A stretch of DNA of 64,000 nucleotides from Methylobacterium cerastii (GCF_022179125.1 NZ_BPQG01000008.1:62001-126000); one strand, 5' to 3'. Positions 34,147 to 43,700 are shown, numbered from the stretch's first letter. Notes: generated from the letters alone by a model not told the origin. A program made the numbers and translations.

Positions 34147-34668
34147 ATGGCCGACGATCCGCACGCGCAGGGCCGCCTTACGCGGGCGTCCAGCTTCGTC
34201 TTCCTGCACACCGAGCACGCGATCTACGCGGCGCTCGGCCTGCTCCTGGCCTTCACGGCGCTGATCGCGCTGATCGACGCCGTCGGGCTCACATGGGAAG
34301 CGGTGCGCTCCCTCGGCGGGGCCACGCAGACGCTGGAGGTTGTCGACCGGCTGCTGTTCCTGCTGATGCTTGTGGAGATCCTGCACACGGTGCGGGTCTC
34401 GATGCGCTCGGGCCGGCTCACCTGCGAGCCGTTCCTGATCGTCGGGTTGATCGCCTCGATCCGGCGGGTGCTGGTGATCACCCTGCAATCCTCCGAGATC
34501 ATGCACGGCAAGGATTGGTCGCCGGAGAAGGCGGCCCTGTTCCAGGCCTCGATGATCGAGCTCGGCGTCCTCGCCGGCCTGATCCTCACCATGGTGGCCT
34601 CGATCTTCCTGCTCCATCGCGCCCGCGACGACGACAAGCCGGCCGGCGAGGAGACGGACACGCTCTGA
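34147..34668 (+). CDS. PsiE-like phosphate-starvation membrane protein
   Basis: A 173-residue membrane protein of the PsiE-like family. Four hydrophobic helices are visible: ~23-45, ~68-84, ~95-113 and ~133-155. Characteristic segments are LMLVEILHTVRVSMRSGRL and EPFLIVGLIASIRRVLVITLQ. The role is unknown; in E. coli PsiE is induced by phosphate starvation. ATG 34147 is preferred over ATG 34142, which is out of frame. Confidence 0.85.
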   Translation: MADDPHAQGRLTRASSFVFLHTEHAIYAALGLLLAFTALIALIDAVGLTWEAVRSLGGATQTLEVVDRLLFLLMLVEILHTVRVSMRSGRLTCEPFLIVGLIASIRRVLVITLQSSEIMHGKDWSPEKAALFQASMIELGVLAGLILTMVASIFLLHRARDDDKPAGEETDTL

Positions 34669-34738
34669 CGCGGCGGCTCGGTAACCGGTACGGCGCGGGC
34701 GCGAAACACCGGCATCTGCCCGTTTCCGGAGATTGGCC

Positions 34739-35467
34739 ATGCGATCCATCACGCGATCCACCCTGCGCCGCACGATCCCGCTCGCGCTCCTCGCCGCCCT
34801 GATCGGCTCTTTCGCCGGCACACGCGCCGACGCCGCCGGACGGCCGGTGGTGGTGGAGCTGTTCACCTCGCAGAGCTGCTCGTCCTGCCCGCCGGCCGAG
34901 GCGCTGCTCGGGCAGCTCGCCGGCGAGGGGCGCGAGGTTCTGCCGCTCGCCTTCCACGTCACCTACTGGGACCACCTCGACTGGCGCGACACCTACGCCC
35001 TGCCCGCCGCCACCGCCCGGCAGGCGGCCTACGCGAAAAAGCTCGGCGGCGGGTCGTACACGCCCGAGGCGGTGATCGACGGCCGGGTCGGGCTCGTCGG
35101 CTCCGACGCCGGCGCGGTCCGCGGCGCGATCGCGACGGCGCACGGCGCGGCCTCCGCGGAGGCGCCGGTGACGCTGGCGCGGCGCGGCGGCACCCTCGTC
35201 GTCGCGGTCGGCGCCGGGCAGGGTGGCGGCACCGTGACGCTCGTCGGGTTCGATCCGAGCCACGCCACCCGGGTCGCCCGCGGCGAGAACGCCGGCCGCA
35301 CCATCGCCCAGGCCAACGTCGTCCGCGCCGTGTCGGACCTCGGCCGCTGGAGCGGGCAGGCGGCGACCTGGGAGACGCCGCTCCCGGCCGGCGCCGACGC
35401 CGCGGTGATCGTGCAGGGCGCCGACGGCCGGATCTTCGGGGCGGCGCGGCTCGGGCCGGCCACCTGA
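34739..35467 (+). CDS. DUF1223 periplasmic thioredoxin-like protein
   Basis: A 242-residue exported protein with an N-terminal signal peptide (TIPLALLAALIGSFAGTRADA). The DUF1223 hallmark is VVELFTSQSCSSCPPAEALL, with a CxxC redox-type pair, then FHVTYWDHLDWRDTYA and GGGSYTPEAVIDGR. The fold is thioredoxin-like; function is unknown. ATG 34739 is preceded by GGAG. The stop codon shares its last base with the dispersed repeat at 35467. Confidence 0.9.
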   Translation: MRSITRSTLRRTIPLALLAALIGSFAGTRADAAGRPVVVELFTSQSCSSCPPAEALLGQLAGEGREVLPLAFHVTYWDHLDWRDTYALPAATARQAAYAKKLGGGSYTPEAVIDGRVGLVGSDAGAVRGAIATAHGAASAEAPVTLARRGGTLVVAVGAGQGGGTVTLVGFDPSHATRVARGENAGRTIAQANVVRAVSDLGRWSGQAATWETPLPAGADAAVIVQGADGRIFGAARLGPAT

Positions 35468-35573
35468 TACCAAGTCTCATGGGTCAGAACCCATGAGGTC
35501 CGGCGGACGACCGCCGCCCCGCAGTCGCGGGGGGGCCGAACCTCGATGAGTCGGGCTCGGCGAGGTTCGGCAT
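35467..35573 (-). repeat. Dispersed multi-hairpin repeat, copy 2
   Basis: A 107-base element starting ATACCAAGTCTCATGGGT, inverted copy of 10691-10796. Hairpins visible are CATGGGT/ACCCATG, CGGCGG/CCGCCG, CCCCGC/GCGGGG and GAACCTCG/CGAGGTTC. The outer stem has compensated changes between copies (GACCTCG/CGAAGTC versus GAACCTCG/CGAGGTTC). Confidence 0.85.
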
Positions 35574-35577
35574 GAGC

Positions 35578-35602
35578 GTAACCTTCACGCCGCCCCGGCG
35601 AA
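35578..35602 (+). promoter_or_regulatory. Candidate ECF promoter for sigma/nrsF operon
   Basis: GTAACC at 35578-35583 and CGAA at 35599-35602, spaced 15 bases, resemble the GTAACC/CGAA-type promoter I recall for Caulobacter SigF, whose partner is also NrsF. It is about 150 bases upstream of the sigma start, fitting autoregulation. The spacing is one short of what I recall. Confidence 0.4.
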
Positions 35603-35751
35603 GACGGATGCGGGCGATGGGCGCCCGACGTCGTTCCTGAGGCTCGCCGATGTTCCTGTCCGCCGTCGGCCCGGCTCCCACGCTGCGGGTGCGTTCCCCC
35701 GGCGGCGCCGTTGCGCTAGGGTCGGGGACACGACGCGGCGACAGGGCGGCG

Positions 35752-36321
35752 ATGGCGCTCGAGGACAGTCTGGCGACGGCGATGGCCGCGGCGCAAGCGG
35801 GCGATGCGGCGGCCTACCGCCGGCTGCTCAACGCCTGCCTGCCGGTGATCGCAGGCATCGCCCGCGCGCAAGGCGTGCGCGGCGAGGCGGTGGACGACGT
35901 GGTGCAGGACACCCTGCTGACGATCCACAAGGCGCGGGCGAGCTACGACCCGGCGCGGCCGTTCCTGCCGTGGCTGCGCGCCATCACCCAGCGCCGGGCG
36001 ATCGACCGGCTGCGCCGCGCGGGGCGCCGCCCGCAGGAGGTGCACGACCCCCTGGCCTACGAGGCCCACGCCGACGCAGGGCCCGCCCCGAACACCCGCA
36101 TCGAGGCGGACGAGCGCAACGCCGCGCTGGCGCGGGCGGTGGCGGCGCTGCCGGACGGGCAGCGTCAGGCGGTGGAGCAGCTCGCCTACGCCGAGCGCTC
36201 GCTGGAGGAGGCGGCGGCGCTCACCGGCCGCAGCAAGGGTGCGCTGAAGGTGAACCTGCATCGCGCCCTGAAGGCGCTGCGCGGCACGCTGGCCCGGGAC
36301 AAGGAGGGCGGCGATGCCTGA
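35752..36321 (+). CDS. ECF sigma factor (SigF/NrsF type)
   Basis: A 189-residue ECF sigma factor. Region 2 shows DDVVQDTLLTIHKARASYDP and FLPWLRAITQRRAIDRLRR; region 4 shows LPDGQRQAVEQLAYAERSLEEAAALTGRSKGALKVNLHRALKALR. Its stop overlaps the start of an NrsF anti-sigma gene by eight bases, identifying the regulatory pair. Caulobacter SigF/NrsF responds to heavy metals. I chose ATG 35752; ATG 35650 would add 34 non-conserved residues. Confidence 0.93.
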   Translation: MALEDSLATAMAAAQAGDAAAYRRLLNACLPVIAGIARAQGVRGEAVDDVVQDTLLTIHKARASYDPARPFLPWLRAITQRRAIDRLRRAGRRPQEVHDPLAYEAHADAGPAPNTRIEADERNAALARAVAALPDGQRQAVEQLAYAERSLEEAAALTGRSKGALKVNLHRALKALRGTLARDKEGGDA

Positions 36322-36991
36322 ATCCGTGCACGAATCCCTGGTCGACGACCTCGTCGGCGGCCTCGCGCCGGTGCGCCGGCTCAGCCCGCCGGCCTGGCGC
36401 GCGGCGGCCTGGCTCGCGGCTGTGCTGGCGGTCGCCGCGATCCTGATGCCGATGGCCGACATGGACGGCCTGCGCATGCGCCTCGCCACGCCGGACCTGC
36501 GCATCGCGGCGCTCTGCGCCGGGCTCACCGCGATCACCGCCGCGCTCGCCGCCTTCATGACCAGCGTGCCCGGCCGCTCCCTGCGCTGGGGGCTGCTGCC
36601 GCTGGTGCCGGCCGCGTTCTGGGTCAGCGCGAGCGGGCTCGGATGCCTGCGCGGCTGGCTCGCCCCCGGCACCACCCCGGCCGACGGCCACGCGATGGAG
36701 GGCTGCTTCGCCTTCCTCGTCGGCGTGTCGCTGCCGCTCTCGGTGCTGCTCGTGGTGATGCTGCGCCGCGCCTGCCCGCTGCACCCGAACCTCACCGCGG
36801 CGCTCGGCGGCCTCGCGGCGGCCGCGGCGGCGGCGACCCTGCTCGTCCCGTTCCACCCGCACGACGCCACCGCGACCGACCTCCTGATCCACGCCGCCAC
36901 CGTGCTCGGCGTGATCGGGCTGAACGGAATCTTCGGCGGGCGGCTGCTCGGGGGCGGCCCGGATGCGGGCGTGCGCGCCCGGAACGATTGA
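36314..36991 (+). CDS. nrsF: NrsF-family (DUF1109) anti-sigma factor
   Basis: A 225-residue membrane protein with six hydrophobic helices, as usual for NrsF. The N-terminus [21 protein letters not shown] is typical. Conserved Cys residues are present in GLGCLRGWL and MEGCFAF, as in Caulobacter NrsF where two Cys are needed for the metal response; a third is in RRACPLHP. It holds the cognate ECF factor at the inner membrane until signalled. Confidence 0.92.
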   Translation: MPESVHESLVDDLVGGLAPVRRLSPPAWRAAAWLAAVLAVAAILMPMADMDGLRMRLATPDLRIAALCAGLTAITAALAAFMTSVPGRSLRWGLLPLVPAAFWVSASGLGCLRGWLAPGTTPADGHAMEGCFAFLVGVSLPLSVLLVVMLRRACPLHPNLTAALGGLAAAAAAATLLVPFHPHDATATDLLIHAATVLGVIGLNGIFGGRLLGGGPDAGVRARND

Positions 36992-37005
36992 TCCTCCGGC
37001 GGCGG

Positions 37006-37027
37006 TTGACCTTGCCACCATGGCAAG
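37006..37027 (+). promoter_or_regulatory. CueR/MerR-type operator-promoter
   Basis: TTGACC (-35) runs into the dyad CTTGCCA-CCA-TGGCAAG at 37011-37027, the arrangement of MerR-family metal-responsive promoters with the dyad between -35 and a distant -10. It sits 41 bases upstream of the DUF305 gene, fitting copper induction. Confidence 0.55.
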
Positions 37028-37067
37028 CTTCACGGTGGCCCACATCCCCGTGAGGAGCCTCGACCCC

Positions 37068-37481
37068 ATGCGAAACATCGTCCGCCCCGCCGCGATCGCG
37101 CTGGCCGCCACCTTCGCCGGCGCGGCGCTGGCACAGAGCACGCCGCCGCGCATGGACCACGATAAGATGGGTCACGAGCACATGGACCATGCCGGGCGCC
37201 ATCCCGCGCCGGCCGCCGGCGAGGCGCCCTCGACCCAGGCGTTCCGCGCCGTCGACGCGCGGATGCACGCCGACATGGCGATCCGCTACAGCGGCGACGT
37301 CGACGCCGACTTCGTGCGCGGCATGATCCCCCACCACGAGGGCGCCATCGGCATGGCGCGGGTCGCGCTGCAATACTCGAAGGACCCGGAGGTGCGGGCG
37401 CTCGCCGAGGAGATCGTCAAGGCGCAGGAAGGCGAGATCGCCCGGATGCGGGCGATCCTGGCGCGGACGGGCGCGAAGTAA
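37068..37481 (+). CDS. DUF305 (CopM-type) metal-binding protein
   Basis: A 137-residue exported protein. After a signal peptide ([13 protein letters not shown]) comes a His/Met-rich stretch [17 protein letters not shown], then the DUF305 core with [25 protein letters not shown] and [25 protein letters not shown]. Members bind copper or silver in the periplasm. The ATG at 37068 follows GAGGAG at some distance. A CueR-like site directly upstream supports metal control, and the ECF/NrsF pair precedes it. Confidence 0.9.
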   Translation: MRNIVRPAAIALAATFAGAALAQSTPPRMDHDKMGHEHMDHAGRHPAPAAGEAPSTQAFRAVDARMHADMAIRYSGDVDADFVRGMIPHHEGAIGMARVALQYSKDPEVRALAEEIVKAQEGEIARMRAILARTGAK

Positions 37482-37545
37482 AACGCGCTCTGCGGCTCCG
37501 AACGTTCTGTCGTGAGCCCCGATCCCGTTCGGCGCGGGTGCGGCC

Positions 37546-37592
37546 TTGACGGATCGGACGTTCGGCATCTTATAGGCATCCTGCGTACAGGA
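37546..37592 (+). promoter_or_regulatory. Promoter and operator of overlapping gene pair
   Basis: TTGACG at 37546-37551 and TTATAG at about 37570-37575 are spaced 18 bases. Immediately downstream is the inverted repeat TCCTG-CGTA-CAGGA (37579-37592), placed to let a repressor, possibly the Xre protein encoded downstream, block transcription. Confidence 0.5.
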
Positions 37593-37599
37593 AGAACCG

Positions 37600-37983
37600 G
37601 TGTCGGCCTGCAAGGTTCGGATCGTCGTCGATCATGCCGCCAGCGACGACCCGATCTTCACGGTCGAGGTGCGGACCCCCTGGGGTTCGCTCGATGTGAT
37701 GGCCGAGGTGACGCTGTCGGGACGCGTCCTGGAGCTGAAGGGCATGCACGTCGGCGGCGACCCGACGACGAAGTGGGGCGCGGCCGTGCTCCGCGACATC
37801 GCGCAGGGCGTCATGGAGGAATTGGATGTCGACGCGATCCACGTTGTTGGCGGCGTTCGGACCACGGGTGCAAATCCGGGACGAGACCCTCGTCCGCGAC
37901 GGCTCCGCCGAACGCCTCAACCTCAAGCGGCTTCCGGGCTCGCACCTCGACACGGTGGCGGCGGCCCGCGCCCTGGTCCGTAG
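37600..37983 (+). CDS. Hypothetical protein, first of an overlapping pair
   Basis: A 127-residue protein starting MSACKVRIVVDHAASDDPIF (GTG start after AGGAAG). The convincing part runs to about IHVVGGVRTTGANPG, with FTVEVRTPWGSLDVMAEVTL and TTKWGAAVLRDIAQGVMEEL looking like a compact alpha/beta domain. The last ~50 residues lie over the start of the next gene in another frame and are Arg/Pro-rich, as expected from a shadow. No family is recognised. Pairing with an Xre regulator and a shared operator suggests a toxin-antitoxin-like or autoregulated module, which is inference only. Confidence 0.6.
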   Translation: MSACKVRIVVDHAASDDPIFTVEVRTPWGSLDVMAEVTLSGRVLELKGMHVGGDPTTKWGAAVLRDIAQGVMEELDVDAIHVVGGVRTTGANPGRDPRPRRLRRTPQPQAASGLAPRHGGGGPRPGP

Positions 37984-38422
37984 GCACCTTCCGGTGAAGG
38001 CCGCCCACGCGGTCATGACGGAGGTGTTCGACACGGGCGAGGCCTATGTCGAGCTCCCGAAGGTCGAGAGCCTGAGCCGCCTCGCCTCGGAGCTGACGGC
38101 GTTGGGCATCGCGGTCCGCAAGCACGGGCCGGACCCGATCTCCGTCCGGAGCGTGCGCGAGGCCCTGCGGCTCTCGCAAGCTCAGTTCGCGCTCCGGTTC
38201 GGGCTGGAGGAGGCGACGGTCAAGAATTGGGAGCAGGGCAAGTCGAAGCCGAACGCCACGGCCATGACATTGATCTGGACGATCCATCGCCACCCCGAGG
38301 CGGTCGTCGACGCCCTTGCCGTGAGCGGAACCGCGGTGAGCGGAATCGCGACCGAGGCGGAGCCAGTCGGCCACGCTTCGGCGGCTCTGGATTCCGGGCT
38401 CCGCTTCGCGGCCCCGGAATGA
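37826..38422 (+). CDS. Xre-family helix-turn-helix regulator
   Basis: A 198-residue protein overlapping the upstream gene by 158 bases. Residues ~1-100 are of unknown fold (VAAARALVRRHLPVKAAHAV, MTEVFDTGEAYVELPKVESL). Residues ~105-165 are a HigA/MqsA-type Xre domain: SVREALRLSQAQFALRFGLE, ATVKNWEQGKSKPNATA. The last ~12 residues (ALDSGLRFAAPE and stop) are encoded by half of an intergenic repeat, so the original stop was probably lost by repeat insertion or read-in. The start at ATG 37826 could be later. It probably represses its own operon. Confidence 0.75.
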   Translation: MSTRSTLLAAFGPRVQIRDETLVRDGSAERLNLKRLPGSHLDTVAAARALVRRHLPVKAAHAVMTEVFDTGEAYVELPKVESLSRLASELTALGIAVRKHGPDPISVRSVREALRLSQAQFALRFGLEEATVKNWEQGKSKPNATAMTLIWTIHRHPEAVVDALAVSGTAVSGIATEAEPVGHASAALDSGLRFAAPE

Positions 38423-38424
38423 CG
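38382..38424 (+). repeat. Half intergenic repeat fused to a gene end
   Basis: CGGCTCTGGATTCCGGGCTC followed by CGCTTCGCGGCCCCGGAATGACGG matches the right arm of the inverted repeat at 24865-24907. It encodes the C-terminus and stop of the Xre regulator. Confidence 0.75.
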
Positions 38425-38513
38425 GGGTGTTTGGCCAATGCCCGAGCGGCATGATCCCTGATCATCGGAGCCGACCCTGCCCTTTCGCCCGAATCGTGCT
38501 AGGCTTCGCCGCG

Positions 38514-38936
38514 ATGCTTAGCGCCCGGCACCTCTTGCGACGGCTCGCTGCGATCCTTCGGGTCGCAGCGCTCCTCGTCATGGTCCCGGCCTTCGCCCAG
38601 GCGCATGCCGGGCACGCGCACGCGCACGCGCACCACACCGGCGCCGGCCATCCCGCGTTCGGCCATGCCGCGGTCGGCCACATCCTGAACGCCGCGGCCC
38701 AGCCGGATCCCGCGATGCAGGCGGCGGTCGTCGCCGCGGGAGACTCGGCGTCCGACCGGGCGGATTGCGTGGCCTGCCCGGGCTGCTGCTGCGCCCACGT
38801 CTTCGTCGCGGCCGCGGACGGGGACGGCGTCCGCCCCGACGACTTGAACGGCCTCCGCGTCGCGATGGGGCCGGAGACCGCGCGCCCGAGCGCGGTGCCC
38901 GAGGCCCTTCCCGAGCCCCCTCGACCCTTCGCCTGA
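38514..38936 (+). CDS. His/Cys-rich exported protein of metal-efflux locus
   Basis: A 140-residue protein with a signal peptide (AALLVMVPAFAQA) followed by HAGHAHAHAHHTGAGH and a Cys cluster RADCVACPGCCCAH, strongly suggesting periplasmic metal binding. The rest is Ala/Pro-rich. No family is recognised, though it sits where CzcI-like accessory proteins occur. It lies 82 bases upstream of the RND adaptor gene. The start is ATG 38514; ATG 38427 would add 29 residues without a signal. Confidence 0.7.
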   Translation: MLSARHLLRRLAAILRVAALLVMVPAFAQAHAGHAHAHAHHTGAGHPAFGHAAVGHILNAAAQPDPAMQAAVVAAGDSASDRADCVACPGCCCAHVFVAAADGDGVRPDDLNGLRVAMGPETARPSAVPEALPEPPRPFA

Positions 38937-39018
38937 GACCGCGCGCCGCCGGCCGGCGCGCACGACGCGGCTCGTCTGGTCGAGTCGCGCTCCGTCCCGA
39001 TGCGAAAGTCGACCTCCC

Positions 39019-40731
39019 ATGACGATCCGGCTTCCCGCCGCCCTTTCGGCGGCCCTCGTGGCGTTCCTGGCGGCCGCCGCACTCACCCTCGCCCCGTGGG
39101 CCGGCGCGGCGCGCGCACACGAAGGCCACGACCATTCCGAGGCCGCCGCGGCGCCCGGCGTCGAGGCCCCGCGCGGCACGTCGAGCACCGACGCCCTCGA
39201 ACTCGTCGCGGTGGCGCGCGACGGACGGCTGACGGTGTTCCTCGACCGCGCCGACACCAACGAGCCCGTCGCCGACGCGACGATCACGGCGGAGACGCCG
39301 GCGGGCCAGGCGACGGCGGTTGCGGGCCCCGACGGGAGCTACCGCCTCGACGCCCCCTGGAGCGCGACGCCGGGCGCGTACGACGTGCTGTTCACGGTGA
39401 CCGTCGGCGGCAGGGCCGACCTGTTCCCGGTCGACCTCGACGTCCCGGTGCCCCCCGCCCCGGCGGTCGAGCCCGCGCCCTGGCATGCGGGCCTCGCCGT
39501 CGCCCACGATTTCGGCGCGCACCTGCGCAGCGCCGACCCGATGCCGTTCCTCGTCGGGGGCGCCGGCTTCGTGCTCGGCATCCTCGCGACGGTGCTGATG
39601 CGAGCCCGCCGGGGCGTCGCGGCGGTCGCGCTCCTCGTGCTGGCGGCCGGGCTGCTGCTCGCGCCCTCCGCCTTCGCGCACGGCGACGACGACCACGACG
39701 CGCCGACGCCGATGGCCGCCGCCGGCGCACAGGACCTTGCCCGGCGCCTGCCCGACGGGTCGGTGTTCGTGCCGAAACCCACCCAGCGCGTGCTGACGCT
39801 GCGCACCCTCGTCACCGCGTCGGGCGTGCTGGCGCGGACCACGGAGCTGCCGGGACGGATCATCGCCGACCCGAACGGCAGCGGCGTGGTGCAATCCTCG
39901 GTCGGCGGCCGGCTGTCGCCGCCGGAATCCGGCCTGTTCCCGCGCCTCGGCTCGCCGGTGCGCAAGGGCGAGGTGCTGGCCTTCGTCACGCCGCCGGTCC
40001 AGGCGGTGGACGTGTCGGACATGCGCCAGCGCCAGGGCGAGCTCGACCAGCAGATCGCCATCGTCGCGCGCCGGGTCGAGCGCTACCGCAAGCTGAGCCC
40101 CGGCGGCGCGGTCTCGCAGGTCCAGATCGACGACGCGGACGCCGAGCTCAAGGGCCTGGTCGACCGCCGCAAGGCCCTCGACGGCGTCCGCTCGCAGCCC
40201 GAAGCGCTGGCGGCGCCGGTCTCGGGGGTGGTCGCCGAGGCCAACGCGGTCGCCGGCCAGATGGCGAGCCCGGGCGCGATGGTGTTCAAGATCGTCGACC
40301 CGGCCCGGCTCTGGGTCGAGGCCCTGAGCTTCGACGCGCTGGCCAGCACGGCCGACGCCACCGCGCGGCTCGCCGACGGGCGCCGGCTCGAGCTGGCCTA
40401 CCGCGGCGCCGGCCTCGCCGACCGCGCCCAGGCCGTGCCGATCCAGTTCGCCGTGCGCGACGCGCCGCCCGAGCTGCGCACCGGCCAGTTCGTGACCGTG
40501 CTCGCCGCCACCGACACCCAACAGACCGGCCTCGCCCTGCCGCGGCTCAGCGTGGTGCGCGGCGGCAACGGCCAGACCCTGGTCTACGAGCACGTCGCGC
40601 CGGAGCGCTTCGCGCCGCGCGAGGTCCAGGTCGAACCGCTCGACGCCGCCCGCGTGCGGGTGGTCTCGGGGCTGAAGCCCGGCCAGCGGATCGTGACGCA
40701 GGGCTCCGAACTCCTCAACCAGATCCGCTGA
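39019..40731 (+). CDS. Heavy-metal RND efflux adaptor (CusB/CzcB type)
   Basis: A 570-residue periplasmic adaptor, unusually long. Residues 1-33 are a signal peptide, then a short His motif HEGHDHSEA, an immunoglobulin-like/carboxypeptidase-regulatory-like domain (~50-140), two hydrophobic helices (~180-220), and a second His motif [10 protein letters not shown]. The adaptor proper follows: [20 protein letters not shown], a helical hairpin ([19 protein letters not shown]), lipoyl halves ([26 protein letters not shown]) and the beta-barrel (DPARLWVEA). It pairs with the pump at 40742. The front half looks like a separate metal-binding membrane module fused to the adaptor. Confidence 0.9.
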   Translation: MTIRLPAALSAALVAFLAAAALTLAPWAGAARAHEGHDHSEAAAAPGVEAPRGTSSTDALELVAVARDGRLTVFLDRADTNEPVADATITAETPAGQATAVAGPDGSYRLDAPWSATPGAYDVLFTVTVGGRADLFPVDLDVPVPPAPAVEPAPWHAGLAVAHDFGAHLRSADPMPFLVGGAGFVLGILATVLMRARRGVAAVALLVLAAGLLLAPSAFAHGDDDHDAPTPMAAAGAQDLARRLPDGSVFVPKPTQRVLTLRTLVTASGVLARTTELPGRIIADPNGSGVVQSSVGGRLSPPESGLFPRLGSPVRKGEVLAFVTPPVQAVDVSDMRQRQGELDQQIAIVARRVERYRKLSPGGAVSQVQIDDADAELKGLVDRRKALDGVRSQPEALAAPVSGVVAEANAVAGQMASPGAMVFKIVDPARLWVEALSFDALASTADATARLADGRRLELAYRGAGLADRAQAVPIQFAVRDAPPELRTGQFVTVLAATDTQQTGLALPRLSVVRGGNGQTLVYEHVAPERFAPREVQVEPLDAARVRVVSGLKPGQRIVTQGSELLNQIR

Positions 40732-40741
40732 GGAGGCCGGC

Positions 40742-43700
40742 ATGTTCACGTTCCTCGTCACGCAGGCCCTGCGCAACCGGCTGGCGGTGCTCGCCATCGC
40801 CGCGATCCTCGTCGTCTACGGCGCGTTCACCGTCACGCGCCTGCCGGTCGACGTCTTCCCCGACCTCAACCGGCCCACCGTCACGATCATGAGCGAGGCG
40901 GAAGGCCTCGCCCCGCAGGAGGTCGAGCAGCTCGTCACCTTCCCGCTGGAGACGCAGATGAACGGGCTGCCCGGCGTCACCCGCGTGCGCTCGGTCTCGG
41001 GCGTCGGCCTGTCGGTGGTCTATGTCGAGTTCGACTGGGGCACCGACATCTACCGCAACCGCCAGCAGGTGGCCGAGCGCCTCGCCATGGCGCGGCCGCA
41101 GCTGCCGGCGGAGGTGAGCCCGACCATGGGTCCGATCTCCTCGATCATGGGGCAGATCGTCATGGTCGCGCTCACCGGCGACACGGTCGACCCGATGCGC
41201 CTGCGCGAGATCGCCGACTTCACGATCCGGCCGCGCCTGCTGTCGATCCCCGGCGTGGCGCAGGTGATCCCGATGGGCGGCGAAGTGCGCCAGTTCCGCG
41301 TCGCGCCCCAACCCACGGCGCTGCGGGCGCTCGGCGTGACGCAGGCGCAGCTCGAGACCGCGTTGGCGCAGTTCGGCACCAACACCGGCGGCGGCTTCAC
41401 CGACCAGTACGCCCGCGAATACCTGATCCGGAACCTCGGCCGGACCATGAACCTCGACGACCTGCGCAACATGGTCGTCGCCACCGTGGACGGGCGGCCG
41501 GTCTACCTGCGGCAGGTGGCGGAGGTGTCGTTCTCCGCCAAGGTGAAGCGGGGCGACGCCGGCTACATGGGCGCGCCGGCGGTGGTGATCTCGGTGGAGA
41601 AGCAGCCCGGCGCCGACACCGTCGCGCTCACCGGGCGGATCGAGGCGGCGCTCTCGGAGATCACCGCGACCCTGCCGGCGGGCGTGCGCGCCGACCGGCT
41701 GATCTTCCGGCAGGCGAACTTCATCGAGACCTCGATCCGCAACGTCGAGCAGGTGCTGGTGGAAGCGATCGTGGTGGTGGCGATCGTGCTGTTTGCCTTC
41801 CTGTTGAACCTGCGGACCACGGCGATCTCGCTCACCGCGATCCCCGTCTCGATCCTGGCGACGGCCATCGCGTTCCACCTCGCCGGCCTCTCGATCAACA
41901 CGATGACCCTCGGGGGGCTCGCCATCGCCATCGGCGAGCTCGTCGACGACGCGGTCGTCGACGTCGAGAACATCTTTCGCCGGCTCAAGGAGAACCGCGC
42001 GGCGGGCGACCCGCGCTCGACCTTCGCGGTTGTGGTCGCCGCCTCGCAGGAGGTGCGCTCAGGCATCGTCTACGCGACGATGGTGATCGTGCTGGTGTTC
42101 GTGCCGCTGTTCGCGCTCTCCGGCATCGAGGGCCGGCTCTTCGCCCCGCTCGGCCAAGCCTACATCGTCGCGATCCTGGCGAGCCTCGTGGTCTCGATCA
42201 CCCTGACGCCGGTGATGGCCTACTACCTCCTGCCCGGCCTCAAGCGCCTCGACCAGCACGAGAGCGGGTTGATCCGCCGGCTCAAGCGCGCGCTGGCCGC
42301 GACCCTGCGCGTGGCCCTGCCCCGCGGGCGCCCGATCCTGCTCGCGGCCGCGGTCGCGGTCGCGGCGGCCGGCGTCGCGGCGGCGTGGCTGCCGCGCGCC
42401 TTCCTGCCGCCGTTCAACGAAGGCTCGTTCACCGTCAACATGACGTTCAACCCCGGCATCTCGCTGCCCGAGAGCAATCGGATGGGGCTGGTGGCCGAGC
42501 GCCTGCTCCTGGAGATCCCCGACGTGCGCTCCGTCGGCCGCCGCACCGGCCGGGCCGAGCTCGACGAGCACGCCGAGGGCGTCCACTCCTCCGACCTGGA
42601 GGTGGACCTGAAGCCCGGCGCCCGGGCCAAGGACGCCCTCGTCGCCGACATCCGCTCCCGCCTCGCCCTGCTGCCGGTCGGCGTCAACGTCGGCCAGCCG
42701 ATCTCGCACCGGCTCGACCACATGCTCTCGGGCGTGCGGGCCGAGATCGCCCTGAAGATCTTCGGCGACGACCTCGACACCCTGCGCAGCCTCGCCGGAG
42801 ACCTGCGCCAGCGCCTGGCCGCGATCCCCGGCATCGCCGACCTGCAGGTCGAGAAGCAGGTGCTGATCCCGCAGCTCGAGGTCCGGGTCGACTACGCCCG
42901 GGCCGCCCTCTACGGCGTGCAGCCGGCGGCCCTCGTCGAGCAATTGAGCCGGCTCTCGAACGGCCAGGTGGTCTCGCGGGTGGTGGACGGCGTCCGCCGC
43001 TTCGACGTGGTGATGCGGCTGTCCGACACCCAGCGCACGACCCAGGCGCTCGGCGACCTCCTGGTCGAGACGCCGTCCGGCTGGGTGCCCGCGCGCCAGA
43101 TCGCCGACATCCGCGAGACCGACGGCCCGAACCAGATCCTGCGCGAGAACGCCAGGCGCAGGATCGTCGTCCAGGCCAACACCGCGCCGGGCGCCGACAT
43201 GGGCCGGGTCGTCGCCGCCATCCGCGAGCAGGTGGACGCCACCCGGTGGCCGCCGGGCTACGCCACGAGCCTCGAAGGTTCGTTCCAGGCGCAGGGCGAG
43301 GCGGCGCGCACCATCGGCCTGCTCTCGCTCGTCTCGCTGGCGCTGGTCTTCACCCTGCTCTACGGGCGCTACCGCTCGGCGGTGCTGACCCTGATCATCC
43401 TCGGCAGCATCCCGCTGGCGCTGATCGGCTCGGTGGTCGGCCTGTGGCTCGCCGGGCAGCCGCTCTCGGTCGCCTCGATGATCGGCTTCATCACCCTCAC
43501 CGGCATCGCCACGCGCAACGGCATCCTGAAGATCAGCCATTGGCTCAACCTCGCGATCCACGAGGACCTGCCGTTCGGGCCGGACCTCGTGATCCGCGGC
43601 AGCCTGGAGCGGTTGACGCCGGTGCTGATGACGGCGCTCGCGGCCGGCATCGCGCTGGCGCCGCTGCTGGTCGGCGCCGACGCGCCGGGCAAGGAGATCC

